A stretch of 64,000 nt of DNA from the NCBI RefSeq assembly GCF_001020985.1, contig NZ_CP011542.1:124001-188000 (forward strand), written 5' to 3'. The notes beneath the pieces were generated by a model, which did not search any database, was not told the origin of the DNA, and saw only the letters and a list, made by a program, of their open reading frames with translations. The DNA is from Corynebacterium mustelae (GTDB taxonomy: Bacteria > Actinomycetota > Actinomycetes > Mycobacteriales > Mycobacteriaceae). Shown here in pieces: positions 25,644 to 34,295 of the stretch (position 1 is the first letter of the stretch; each line of letters begins with the position of its first letter). Position numbers and translations under genes: made by a program.

Positions 25644-26813
25644 TTATAACCATGCCTTCCTGCGGCTATGTAAAATTCTTGGAATATCCCGTCGCTGTCT
25701 AGTGGTTAGGGAAAGGTTTGCTAGTAGGTTCTCTGCCAGTTGTTCCGTGGCATCAAGGGCAGCTTCGGCAACCTGGTTCACTATTATTTCCGGCAGCCCG
25801 ATGGTTTTTCCAAAAGTAAGGAAACGTTTTTTGCTAAGCCCTTTTCGACTGCCGCCGACACTAAGTGCAAGATCGTTGTCGCCATAGATGAGAGTGGAAG
25901 GAATGTCATATATAGGGGTTGGCTCAAATCCGTTTCCTTTGTTGTAGAGGGAGAAATTTTTGGCATGAAGATCGCCGTTACCGCTAAGCCAAGCTAATGC
26001 GACTTGAAGAGCAACAGATCGAAGAGCCACGATTGGTGTTGCGCTTACTTGGGCGAGCCCAAAGGCTATTTCTTCATAGGAAACGTTATATTTGTCTGCT
26101 GGGTAGATGCCTAGAATTTGGGCTCCATCTTCGACTGGAACGCGATGACCACCATAGGAATCGAAACGACTTACCAGTAATCCGGAACGCCCGGTCTTGT
26201 CATGGATTATGCGTGCGTTAACAAGCTCGTGGCGAAGCTTATGGGAATATGCAGTTACGGTCTCAATGCAGGTGTATTCATTTTCCACTAGTTGCGGATA
26301 CTCTGGCGGTGACAGTTTTAAAATTGCATCTGCATCCTGTGATTTAACCGGAATGGCAATGGTTCGTGCTGATGCTTTGTCTTGCGCCCCAGCGATTGCA
26401 AACGGGTCAGGTATTTGGGAATGCGATAATACTGCGGAGAAATCCACATTCTCATCGTCGGCGGTGATTGTAAATAGTGGTGACGGTAATGGTGGTATTT
26501 TTTCGGTTGGCAGAATCCTTACATTGCCAACTGGGGCAGTACCGACCCCAAGCAATAAACTCAGCTCGTCATCGGCCGATGCCTTGAGCTGTCGTTTGAG
26601 TGTTGATAGTCGTCGTCCTTCTGGTAGAAGGCCGGTAAAAAATGGGGGCAGCGCACCGCCTTTGTAGAGTTGGGGGTTCGTTTCCACGGGAAGGGTAGTA
26701 GCTATGGGTTGACCGTCATAATCGGACAAATATTTGAATTCGATTCCAAGATTTGTTCGGGTGAGGGTAGCTGCTAATACATCGGACACAAAGACGAATG
26801 CTTGGTTATTCAT
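25644..26813 (-). CDS. hipA: HipA-like serine/threonine kinase toxin
   Basis: 389 aa. Residues 54-71 (ALPPFFTGLLPEGRRLST) are the HipA N-terminal subdomain motif; GAQDK (142-146) is the ATP-binding loop; SRFD (215-218); catalytic segment GNGDLHAKNFS (278-288, Asp281); DFG-like IYDIP (301-305, Asp303). E. coli HipA phosphorylates glutamyl-tRNA synthetase and causes persistence. The ATG directly follows the hipB stop (TAAATG), so the pair is translationally coupled. Lies beside an IS element. Confidence 0.88.
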   Translation of the reverse strand: MNNQAFVFVSDVLAATLTRTNLGIEFKYLSDYDGQPIATTLPVETNPQLYKGGALPPFFTGLLPEGRRLSTLKRQLKASADDELSLLLGVGTAPVGNVRILPTEKIPPLPSPLFTITADDENVDFSAVLSHSQIPDPFAIAGAQDKASARTIAIPVKSQDADAILKLSPPEYPQLVENEYTCIETVTAYSHKLRHELVNARIIHDKTGRSGLLVSRFDSYGGHRVPVEDGAQILGIYPADKYNVSYEEIAFGLAQVSATPIVALRSVALQVALAWLSGNGDLHAKNFSLYNKGNGFEPTPIYDIPSTLIYGDNDLALSVGGSRKGLSKKRFLTFGKTIGLPEIIVNQVAEAALDATEQLAENLLANLSLTTRQRRDIPRILHSRRKAWL

Positions 26814-27041
26814 TTACGCATCCTTCCTGAGGTAGCCAGGAACTTGTTGGTTAATGGTGAGGGTTAGTCCCAAGGCATTGATGAGTGCGAGTAGTTTGTC
26901 CAGGCGAAGTGTCGCTTTTCCTTTCTCTGCTTCCCGGACAAACCTTTCAGAAACGCCAGCGTAAGCGGCTATTTCAGCTTGTGTTAGGCGAGTTAATTTC
27001 CGTTTATCACGTAGTGTTGCTGCAATCTCGTTGATGTCCAT
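26814..27041 (-). CDS. hipB: HipB-like XRE-family antitoxin
   Basis: 75 aa, mostly one helix-turn-helix of the Xre/Cro type: LTQAEIAAYAGVSERFVREA. Start at ATG 27041, supported by GGAAGGA eight bases upstream; an upstream start at 27095 would run through the operator. Neutralises HipA and should autorepress the operon through the two operator boxes upstream. Confidence 0.87.
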   Translation of the reverse strand: MDINEIAATLRDKRKLTRLTQAEIAAYAGVSERFVREAEKGKATLRLDKLLALINALGLTLTINQQVPGYLRKDA

Positions 27042-27055
27042 CACCGCTATCCTTC

Positions 27056-27132
27056 CGGAATGATCGCTCCGTTTTTGATTGATTGTACAGCGCATGCTTT
27101 TTGTTTTCGACAGAAACGGAACGATCGCTCCG
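27056..27132 (-). promoter_or_regulatory. hipBA promoter with two operator boxes
   Basis: Two near-identical imperfect palindromes centred on GATC: CGGAATGATCGCTCCG (27056-27071) and CGGAACGATCGCTCCG (27117-27132), 61 bp apart. Between them the minus strand carries TACAAT (27082-27087), a good -10. This is the layout of an autorepressed toxin-antitoxin operon. Confidence 0.65.
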
Positions 27133-27356
27133 ATTGCTTCGTGATTGAACTAGTGGTGTTTTTGCAGTACCCAGTGGTTGCGGCACTACGGCGGTGAGGG
27201 GTTGCGGCAGTGGCGGCGTCGAAAAGCGGTAGTGCTTCAACCAACGGTCTAAACATTGCGCCATAAGGTAGTAGCATGGTGGGCACGCAATCGATAATTT
27301 TTTAATCGGTTATTTATGTTTAGCTTAACGACTGTGGGAGAAAGGGGCGCTTCGAC
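27133..27356. other. Gap between hipBA and the MmpL gene
   Basis: No gene. One 11-mer repeat (minus strand, 27217-27227). The last 60 bases are AT-rich and probably hold the promoter of the transporter gene. Confidence 0.4.
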
Positions 27357-29828
27357 GTGGCGAAGTTGCTGTACCGCCTAGGCCGCTGGTGTTATCGCGC
27401 CAAATGGATTGTTATCGTGGTGTGGGTGCTCATGCTGGCAGCGATCGGTGGTTCAGCCTTTGCTTTCCAGGGTGGCTATAACGACATCTTTACTATCAAC
27501 GGAACGCAAGCCCAAAAAGCAACGCACCTATTGCTGAAGAACTTTCCCGGGACAAAATCACCCATCGAGTCCACAGGAGTGACCATTGCGTTCAAAGCCC
27601 CGGCGGGGGAAAAATTAGAGGACCCAGATAATAGCGCGGCCATTGATCAGGTTATTGGCCATATTGAAAATAATCTGGAGGGGCTTACCGACACTCAGCG
27701 CTTTGGTAATCCAGTGAAGATAAGTCCAGAGCTTCAGCGGTTCGTATTCGATACTGCCACCAGTCAGGGATTACCAGAAGAAGTAGCTAAAAAAGATGCA
27801 GATAATCTCAGTCTGATTAGCCCCGAAGGCAACATTGGCTTTACGACGTTTAGCATCGACGTCCCTATTCCAGCCGACGTAACTAAACAGCAACGCGAAG
27901 TCATCGCAGACGCGATGGACTTAGGGCGCGCTGCCGGGCTGGAAGTTGAGGCCGGTGGCCCCGCGTACGGCGACCCGATCGTTATCGAGGAAACCTCCGA
28001 AATTATTGGCCTTGCGGTGGCTGCGATTATTCTTGTGCTCACCTTCGGATCAATGGTTGCGGCGGGATTGCCACTGATCACAGCGGTTATCAGTGTGGCA
28101 ATAGGTTCCTTATCCGTAACACTAGCAACCGCGTGGGTGCCGTTAAACAACATCACTCCGGTATTAGCAGTGATGCTTGGTTTGGCTGTTGGTGTGGACT
28201 ACGCCCTGTTTATTCTCTTCCGCTACCGGCACGAATTATCCCGAATGGGCAGGGAAGAAGCGGCAGGAATGGCGGTAGGGACTGCAGGATCAGCGGTGGT
28301 ATTCGCCGGGCTAACTGTCATCATTGCGTTGGTGGCGTTGGTTGTGGCCGATATCGCATTCTTGACTTATATGGGAATGGCCGCTGCGTTTACCGTATTT
28401 ATCGCCGTCGTAATCGCACTGACGTTACTGCCAGCGATTCTAGGAGTGCTTGGACACCGGGTATTTAAGGGAGAGATCAAAGCGATCACGCACCGCAGCC
28501 GTACCAACCCCATGGGGGAGCGGTGGGTCAAGCTTATACATAAAGCACCCGCACTCGTGATTGCCATTGTGGTCTTTGGGCTGGGTGCGTTAACAATTCC
28601 CGCTGGTCAACTGCATCTTTCGTTACCTTCTGATGGTCAGTCGCCAAAAGAAACCACACAGCGAAAGATGGCCGATATCTTATATGAGGGTTTCGGTCCC
28701 GGCGCGGACGCCCAGTTTTTGGTGGTGGTGGACGCCCATGATGTCAATCCTGATTCCAAAGCATTAGAACCGTTGATCCGGGCGCAGCAACCGTTGGACC
28801 CTGCGGCGGAATTTGATCGCAATAAGGCGGCCGCCTTTGCCTCCTATATGCATGTGGTGCAGAAGTTCTCCGCAACTCAAGATGTTCGCCATGTGCAATT
28901 GATTGGTGTTTCCGACGATGGGTATGCCGCCCAAATGTTGTTGACAACGGATAAGGCGAATATTGATCCTGCTACTAATCAATTGATTTCTGCGCTTCGA
29001 ATTAAGGAAAAGGAAGTCACCGCTGCAACCGGGGTTGATTCTGGTATTACTGGTTTGGTTCCGGTGCAGCAGGATGTGGTTAATCGCTTAAGTAATGCTA
29101 TGCCGCTGTATCTTTCCATTGTGGTTGGCCTGGCGATTGTGCTCCTGCTGATTATTTTCCGAAGTGTGCTGGTCCCGATAATTGCTGGTGTTGGTTTTCT
29201 GTTGTCCGTGGGGGCGGCTTTTGGTGTCACGGTGCTGTTTTGGCAACAGGGCCTGTGGGGTGTGGTGGGTACTCCGGCACCGATCATCGCGTTCTTGCCG
29301 ATCTTCCTCATCGGCGTGTGTTTCGGTTTGGCGATGGACTATCAGGTGTTTTTGGTCTCGGCGATGCGTGAGCATTACACACATTCCGGCAGCCAGGGTG
29401 AGGGTAAATACAACGGCACCGAGGCTTCCGTTATTCACGGATTTGCCAAAGGGGCACGGGTGGTGACTGCGGCGGCGTTGATTATGATCGCGGTGTTTAT
29501 CGCGTTTATTGGGCAGCCGATTCCGTTTATCAAGATTTTCGGTTTCGCCTTGGGCGCTGGCGTATTTTTCGACGCATTCTTGGTGCGCATGGCATTTGTG
29601 CCAGCCGCTATGTTTTTAACCGGGCACGCAACCTGGTGGATGCCTAAGTGGTTGGATAAGATCCTGCCGCGTCTCGATGTCGAGGGTGCAAAATTGGAGG
29701 AGGAATTCGCCCGGAATCACCCTGAATTGGTCAAGCCACGGGTGATCCATACTGAGCCGGTTCGGGCGGCGAGTGCCAAGAAGATTGGCGCGGTATTTAC
29801 CCAGGATAGCGATAGCGGGTTACACTAA
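27357..29828 (+). CDS. MmpL-family RND lipid transporter (CmpL-like)
   Basis: 823 aa with 11-12 helices in the RND layout: one N-terminal helix, a periplasmic domain (about 50-200), five helices, a second domain and five more helices. Proton-relay motifs GVDYALFILFRYR and GLAMDYQVFLVSAMREH lie in the expected helices. The family exports trehalose monomycolate or other mycolate lipids. The order cmpL - tgt resembles the C. glutamicum CmpL1 region, but which of the four CmpL proteins this is cannot be settled here. GTG start with GAAAGGGG upstream. Confidence 0.85.
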   Translation: MAKLLYRLGRWCYRAKWIVIVVWVLMLAAIGGSAFAFQGGYNDIFTINGTQAQKATHLLLKNFPGTKSPIESTGVTIAFKAPAGEKLEDPDNSAAIDQVIGHIENNLEGLTDTQRFGNPVKISPELQRFVFDTATSQGLPEEVAKKDADNLSLISPEGNIGFTTFSIDVPIPADVTKQQREVIADAMDLGRAAGLEVEAGGPAYGDPIVIEETSEIIGLAVAAIILVLTFGSMVAAGLPLITAVISVAIGSLSVTLATAWVPLNNITPVLAVMLGLAVGVDYALFILFRYRHELSRMGREEAAGMAVGTAGSAVVFAGLTVIIALVALVVADIAFLTYMGMAAAFTVFIAVVIALTLLPAILGVLGHRVFKGEIKAITHRSRTNPMGERWVKLIHKAPALVIAIVVFGLGALTIPAGQLHLSLPSDGQSPKETTQRKMADILYEGFGPGADAQFLVVVDAHDVNPDSKALEPLIRAQQPLDPAAEFDRNKAAAFASYMHVVQKFSATQDVRHVQLIGVSDDGYAAQMLLTTDKANIDPATNQLISALRIKEKEVTAATGVDSGITGLVPVQQDVVNRLSNAMPLYLSIVVGLAIVLLLIIFRSVLVPIIAGVGFLLSVGAAFGVTVLFWQQGLWGVVGTPAPIIAFLPIFLIGVCFGLAMDYQVFLVSAMREHYTHSGSQGEGKYNGTEASVIHGFAKGARVVTAAALIMIAVFIAFIGQPIPFIKIFGFALGAGVFFDAFLVRMAFVPAAMFLTGHATWWMPKWLDKILPRLDVEGAKLEEEFARNHPELVKPRVIHTEPVRAASAKKIGAVFTQDSDSGLH

Positions 29829-29833
29829 CCGGC

Positions 29834-31093
29834 ATGGAATCACACGTTGACACAACTTTTAGTCTTAAAACCGAACTGGAGCCAGGGCCGGGAAAACATG
29901 GACGTACCGGCACGATTCATACCCCTCACGGTGATATCCACACTCCGGCGTTTATTCCGGTTGGGACGAAAGCAACGGTGAAAACACTTACCCCAGAGCA
30001 GGTGAAGGAAACGGGTGCGCAGGCGGTGTTGTCCAACGCCTATCACCTTTATCTGCAACCAGGTCCTGACATTGTTGATGAAGCGGGCGGGGTGGCTGCG
30101 TTCGAGAATTGGGATGGGCCAACCTACACCGATTCTGGTGGTTTTCAGGTGATGAGCCTTGGGGTGGGATTTAAAAAAGTTCTAGCAATGGACACCGCTG
30201 GGCTGACTGAGGGCGATATCCGTGCTCGGCACAAAGATCGCTATGCCAAGGTGGATGAAGAAGGCGTTGATTTCCGCAGCGTGGTTGATGGTTCTAAACA
30301 CCGATTCACGCCAGAAATCTCCATGCAGATTCAGCATAAATTGGGTGCCGATATCATGTTTGCCTTTGATGAATTAACCACGCTTGTCGATACTCGGTTA
30401 TATCAGGAACAGTCCGTGGACCGTACCCATCGGTGGGCGAAGCGGTGCCTTGATGAACACGATCGGCTTACCCGGGAACGCGCCGACAAACCACTGCAAT
30501 CCTTGTGGGGTGTGGTGCAAGGCGCTCAGTACGAGGATTTGCGTCGCCAAGCCACCCGGGGCCTCATTCAGCTATCCGACCAAGCGGAGGCGGAGGGCAA
30601 ACGCGGCTTCGGTGGTTTCGGAATTGGTGGTGCGTTAGAGAAAGAAAACCTAGGCACCATCGTTGGTTGGGTGTGCGATGAGTTGCCGAAAGAAAAGCCG
30701 CGGCACCTTCTGGGTATCTCGGAGCCAGATGACCTTTTCACCGCCATTGAGGCGGGTGCGGATACTTTCGACTGTGTGGCACCGACCCGGCTGGGGCGGC
30801 GAGGTGGCGTATACACGCTAGATGGCCGAATGAATCTTCTGAATGCGCGTTTCAAACGTGATTTCACCGGTGTGGATGAAGAGTTCGGCGGTTACGTCTC
30901 CGAGAACTATTCCCGCGCATATATTCATCATTTGCTTAAAGCAAAGGAATTCCTCGCTGGAACGTTATGCACCATGCATAATGTCACCTTTATGGTGCGG
31001 CTGGTTGATAACATCCGCGCCGCTATTGACGGCGGCTATTACGAGGACTACAAAGCCGAATTCATGGGCCGTTACTACGCTAAAAAGAACTAA
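29834..31093 (+). CDS. tgt: tRNA-guanine transglycosylase Tgt
   Basis: 419 aa. DSGGFQVMSLG carries the general base Asp and FDCVAPTRLGRRG the nucleophile Asp, so catalysis looks intact. The family's CxCxxC zinc site before YSRAY is replaced by FGGYVS, leaving only the His of MHNV; this is unusual. Tgt swaps G34 for a queuine-type base in tRNAs with GUN anticodons. Start six bases after the MmpL stop; TACACT seven bases before the ATG could give an independent leaderless transcript. yhhQ and gluQRS nearby form a queuosine group. Confidence 0.9.
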   Translation: MESHVDTTFSLKTELEPGPGKHGRTGTIHTPHGDIHTPAFIPVGTKATVKTLTPEQVKETGAQAVLSNAYHLYLQPGPDIVDEAGGVAAFENWDGPTYTDSGGFQVMSLGVGFKKVLAMDTAGLTEGDIRARHKDRYAKVDEEGVDFRSVVDGSKHRFTPEISMQIQHKLGADIMFAFDELTTLVDTRLYQEQSVDRTHRWAKRCLDEHDRLTRERADKPLQSLWGVVQGAQYEDLRRQATRGLIQLSDQAEAEGKRGFGGFGIGGALEKENLGTIVGWVCDELPKEKPRHLLGISEPDDLFTAIEAGADTFDCVAPTRLGRRGGVYTLDGRMNLLNARFKRDFTGVDEEFGGYVSENYSRAYIHHLLKAKEFLAGTLCTMHNVTFMVRLVDNIRAAIDGGYYEDYKAEFMGRYYAKKN

Positions 31094-31189
31094 CTCGAAA
31101 CCTACTCGAAAATCCGGTTTCGAGTAGAACATGGCCATGAGCTGTGATGATGAGGCTACTCGAAATCTACTCGAAAAATTTTCGAGTAG
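31090..31189 (+). repeat. About 98-bp direct repeat, upstream copy, with CTACTCGAAA boxes
   Basis: Near-identical to 32597-32694 (a few substitutions and one indel). It contains CTACTCGAAA at 31102, 31156 and 31167 and the reverse form at 31118 and 31180. The last two make a 23-bp palindrome (31167-31189) ending nine bases before the ATG of the enclosed gene. The copy begins on the tgt stop codon. Confidence 0.85.
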
Positions 31190-31198
31190 AATGACGAT

Positions 31199-32584
31199 AT
31201 GTTTAACGGTGACATTCAAGCGTTATGTGAGACCGGAGAATCGCAGTGGTTAGAGCGGAAGTCTTTCCGTATCAAAGGGAAAGACTTAGCGAAAGCCTTT
31301 GTAGCTATGGCAAATGCCGAAGGCGGGGTAGTTGCGGTAGGCGTGAGTAACCGACAGCCAGAGGGCCTACCCACAATCGCGCAGGAAAATGAAATCAGGC
31401 AAGCGACGTTTGATTTTTGTGACCCTACCGTTCCGGCCCGTATTAATGTCATTGAAACAACGACGCCTGATGGCAAACCTGCGCAAATATTTGTGTGTGA
31501 GATTGAGGCAAGTGACCGTGTGCATTCTTTAAAGAATGGCGAGTGCTTTTTGCGAGTCGGGGACGAAACTAAGCAATTACGCACTGATCAGATCTTGGAG
31601 TTACGGTATTCCAAGGGGGAACAACAATTTGACGTTACTCCAGCTCCCACCGCTGAACGTGACGATTTAGATGACAAAAAACTAGCAGCGTTCGCCACAG
31701 TGATCGGGGCATCTTCCGTCGACTCGGTACTTAATGCGCGAAGCCTGCTTACCCGTGAGGGAAAACCCACCGTTGCGGCGATTCTATGTTTTGGCAAAAA
31801 TCCACAACGATATTTTCTTAATGCCTATATTCGGGTGCTGCGGTGGGGTGATAGTGATCGGTTGCCGGGAGTTTCGCAGCAATTGCTTTTCGACGAACGG
31901 TTTGAAGGCACCTTGGAAGAACAAGTCGCAGATGCTGCAGCGCGCATTGATGAGCTTTTGCCAAAAGTCAAACGATTGTCAGCTAACGGAAACTTTGAAT
32001 GGCAGAGCGTTATTCCTCGTGATGTTTGGTTAGAGGGGCTGGTTAATGCCGTCGTCCACCGGTCGTACAGCATGATTGGCGACCACATTCGTTTTGAGAT
32101 TTATCCAGACAGGATTGAGGTATCCAGCCCTGGCCGATTCCCTGGACTAGCGGATCCACGCAAGCCATTATCGATCGCTCGTTTTGCCAGGAACCCGTCA
32201 ATAGCCCGTATCGCTGCTGAGCTTCGCATCGGGCAAGAACTGGGTGAGGGTATTAAACGAATGTTTTTTGAAATGCATCAAGTTGGTCTTGCGGAACCGG
32301 TGTATAGCCAAAACGGAAATGTCATTTTGACGTTACGCGCCCAACGGCGAATAAATGATGCAATGTTGGCGGAACTGCCGACTAATGCTGACACAGTTCT
32401 GGCTGCGTTGGGAAGTAGTCAGCAACCGTTGGGCACGAGCGAAGTGGCGGCTATTGCCAAGTTGAGTGTGCCCACCGCGCGCCGGGTGTTAGCGGCGTTA
32501 CGGGATAAAGGCTTGATCGCGTGGGAGGGCAAAAGCCCTAAAGATCCACGCGCTGTGTGGCGAATAAAGCCGCCTCTAAAATAA
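31199..32584 (+). CDS. Schlafen/AlbA_2-domain ATP-binding regulator
   Basis: 461 aa. N-terminal AlbA_2 (Schlafen-like) domain: ESQWLERKSFRIKGKDLAKA and NAEGGVVAVGVSNRQ. Then the C-terminal RecG-like/HATPase_c_4 region: WLEGLVNAVVHRSY, IRFEIYPDRIEVSSPGRFPG and IGQELGEGIKRM. Last 65 residues form a winged helix (TSEVAAIAKLSVPTARRVLA). Family members act as transcription regulators or in phage defence; the function here is not known. Flanked by direct repeats of CTACTCGAAA boxes, so autoregulation is plausible. Absent from the expected tgt-yhhQ junction, so it is probably an acquired cassette. Contains an 11-mer repeat at 31885. Confidence 0.8.
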   Translation: MFNGDIQALCETGESQWLERKSFRIKGKDLAKAFVAMANAEGGVVAVGVSNRQPEGLPTIAQENEIRQATFDFCDPTVPARINVIETTTPDGKPAQIFVCEIEASDRVHSLKNGECFLRVGDETKQLRTDQILELRYSKGEQQFDVTPAPTAERDDLDDKKLAAFATVIGASSVDSVLNARSLLTREGKPTVAAILCFGKNPQRYFLNAYIRVLRWGDSDRLPGVSQQLLFDERFEGTLEEQVADAAARIDELLPKVKRLSANGNFEWQSVIPRDVWLEGLVNAVVHRSYSMIGDHIRFEIYPDRIEVSSPGRFPGLADPRKPLSIARFARNPSIARIAAELRIGQELGEGIKRMFFEMHQVGLAEPVYSQNGNVILTLRAQRRINDAMLAELPTNADTVLAALGSSQQPLGTSEVAAIAKLSVPTARRVLAALRDKGLIAWEGKSPKDPRAVWRIKPPLK

Positions 32585-32596
32585 GGGACTTGTGTT

Positions 32597-32694
32597 CTAC
32601 TCGAAACCTACTCGAAACTCCGGTTTCCAGTAGAACATGGCCATGAGCTGCGATGATGGGGCTACTCGAAAGCTACTCGAAAATTTTCGAGTAG
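32597..32694 (+). repeat. About 98-bp direct repeat, downstream copy
   Basis: Matches 31090-31189. CTACTCGAAA occurs at 32597, 32608, 32662 and 32673. The reverse box at about 32622 is mutated (TTTCCAGTAG). A 22-bp perfect palindrome spans 32673-32694. Confidence 0.85.
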
Positions 32695-32721
32695 CTTGTG
32701 GCGTCGAAAAGCGGTGAGGTT

Positions 32722-33375
32722 TTACGCAACCTCGCCGAAGTTTTCCTTCTTTTCTACCCACTTAATCACTTGGAACGTAATCGGCATAACGAGCACCTCG
32801 ACTGCGGTTTTCCATAAGAAGCCGACCACTACAAAATTCACGGTGTCGGAAACAGTTGTAATCCCGATAACCGGTGCGGCGATGAGGCAGAAAATCAAAG
32901 TATCGCCGAACTCACCCACCACGGTTGAACTGAGAAGCCGCTGCCACAGCTTGCCTGCGTTTCGATCTTTCATGCGGGTAAGCGTCCAAGCGTTTAACAA
33001 TTGCCCCACGGCGTAGCCCGCCAAGGACGCGAGAACGATCCGCGGCACCAGCCCCAACGTCGCCGCGAATGCGTCCTGTCCCTCGTAGAAATCCGCCGCT
33101 GGCAGGGCGATAGCGATATAAAATGCGGCTACGGCGATCAGGGTTACGAAAAACCCAGTCCAAATGGCGCGCCGGGCCGCCTTGAACCCATAACATTCGC
33201 CGATAACATCACCAATAACATAGGCGGCGGGGAAGAGGAAGAACGCGCCATCTGTTACCAATGGGCCAATCATTACCCCTTTGGTTGATGTGATATTAGA
33301 AATTAGAAAGATAGCCACAAACAGCGCCAAAAGGATTGGGTAGGCACTGTTGCGTACCGGAATATAACGACTCAT
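32722..33375 (-). CDS. yhhQ: Queuosine precursor transporter YhhQ
   Basis: 217 aa, six predicted helices, DUF165/VUT_1 family. [14 protein letters not shown] and [21 protein letters not shown] are family signatures. Imports preQ0/preQ1 or queuine for use by Tgt, whose gene is 1.6 kb upstream. Start at ATG 33375 with TAGAAT seven bases before it (leaderless); the longer frame to 33426 would overlap gluQRS. C-terminus ends close to the direct repeat. Confidence 0.88.
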   Translation of the reverse strand: MSRYIPVRNSAYPILLALFVAIFLISNITSTKGVMIGPLVTDGAFFLFPAAYVIGDVIGECYGFKAARRAIWTGFFVTLIAVAAFYIAIALPAADFYEGQDAFAATLGLVPRIVLASLAGYAVGQLLNAWTLTRMKDRNAGKLWQRLLSSTVVGEFGDTLIFCLIAAPVIGITTVSDTVNFVVVGFLWKTAVEVLVMPITFQVIKWVEKKENFGEVA

Positions 33376-33382
33376 GCGGAAG

Positions 33383-33392
33383 ATTCTACGAT
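33383..33392. promoter_or_regulatory. Overlapping divergent leaderless -10 boxes (yhhQ / gluQRS)
   Basis: Minus strand TAGAAT (33383-33388) is seven bases before the yhhQ ATG; plus strand TACGAT (33387-33392) is six bases before the gluQRS ATG. The two -10 hexamers share two base pairs, so polymerase cannot occupy both at once. Confidence 0.55.
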
Positions 33393-33398
33393 GGATGC

Positions 33399-34295
33399 AT
33401 GGTAGAAGCGTTAACCGAAAGCACAAGTGGTGCGGGCCGGTATGCCCCCAGTCCCAGCGGCGACCTGCATTTTGGCAACCTCCGAACCGCCACCTTGGCG
33501 TGGTTGTTTGCCAGGTCTAGCGGCCGGAATTTTTATATGCGGGTGGAAAATATCGATACCCAACGCAGCTCCGAAGAATCGGCGCAACGGCAGTTGAAAG
33601 ATCTGGCGGATCTGGGATTGGAGTGGGACGGCGAGGTGCTTTACCAAACGGATCGGTTCGATGCCTACGAAAAAGCGTTGGAACAGCTACCGCACTACGA
33701 ATGCTACTGTTCCCGCAAGGACATCCAGGACGCCTCCCGCGCCCCACACGCCATCCCTGGCCAGTATCCAGGAACGTGCCGTGACCTTGATGCGGATGAA
33801 CGTGCGTTACGACGCGCCACACTCGCCGCCGACAACCGCGTCCCCGCGTTGCGCCTGCGAGCGGAAGTGTCACAGTGGGAGGTTTCTGATTTTTACGCAG
33901 GTAGAGTCGTCGGTGAGGTTGACGACATGATTTTAAGGCGCGGCGGTCAGCAACCTGATTGGGCTTATAACTTGGCAGTGGTTGTGGACGACGCCTACCA
34001 GGGGGTTGACCAGGTGGTGCGTGGTGATGATCTCCTGTCCTCTGCACCGCGTCAAGGGTATTTGGCGCACTTATTGGGGGTTGCTGCCCCCGAATATGTG
34101 CATGTGCCGCTGGTGCTTAACACCCGCGGGCAGCGTTTGGCTAAACGCGATGGTGCCGTCACGTTGCGCGACCTTGACCCCCAAGATGTGTTTGCCCGAA
34201 TCGCGGATTCTTTGGGGTATACCGCCCACAGTCCGCAGCAGCTCCTTGAGCTTTTCGACGCCCACACAATTCCATTGGAACCTTACGTGTGGTAG
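33399..34295 (+). CDS. gluQ: Glutamyl-Q tRNA(Asp) synthetase GluQRS
   Basis: 298 aa, a truncated class I glutamyl-tRNA synthetase without an anticodon-binding domain. HIGH-type motif in [20 protein letters not shown]-type [11 protein letters not shown], and zinc ligands Cys-x-Cys (YCSRK) with GQYPGTC. It attaches glutamate to queuosine at position 34 of tRNA-Asp, so it acts downstream of Tgt. Start at ATG 33399. Its last 13 bases overlap the convergent glycosyltransferase gene, and an 11-mer repeat lies at 34250. Confidence 0.9.
   Translation: MVEALTESTSGAGRYAPSPSGDLHFGNLRTATLAWLFARSSGRNFYMRVENIDTQRSSEESAQRQLKDLADLGLEWDGEVLYQTDRFDAYEKALEQLPHYECYCSRKDIQDASRAPHAIPGQYPGTCRDLDADERALRRATLAADNRVPALRLRAEVSQWEVSDFYAGRVVGEVDDMILRRGGQQPDWAYNLAVVVDDAYQGVDQVVRGDDLLSSAPRQGYLAHLLGVAAPEYVHVPLVLNTRGQRLAKRDGAVTLRDLDPQDVFARIADSLGYTAHSPQQLLELFDAHTIPLEPYVW

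Noticed and set aside
31090..32694. CRISPR array suggested by repeated CTACTCGAAA boxes
   Set aside because: Boxes are 10 bp, in both orientations, unevenly spaced and lack spacer-like units; no cas genes in the window.
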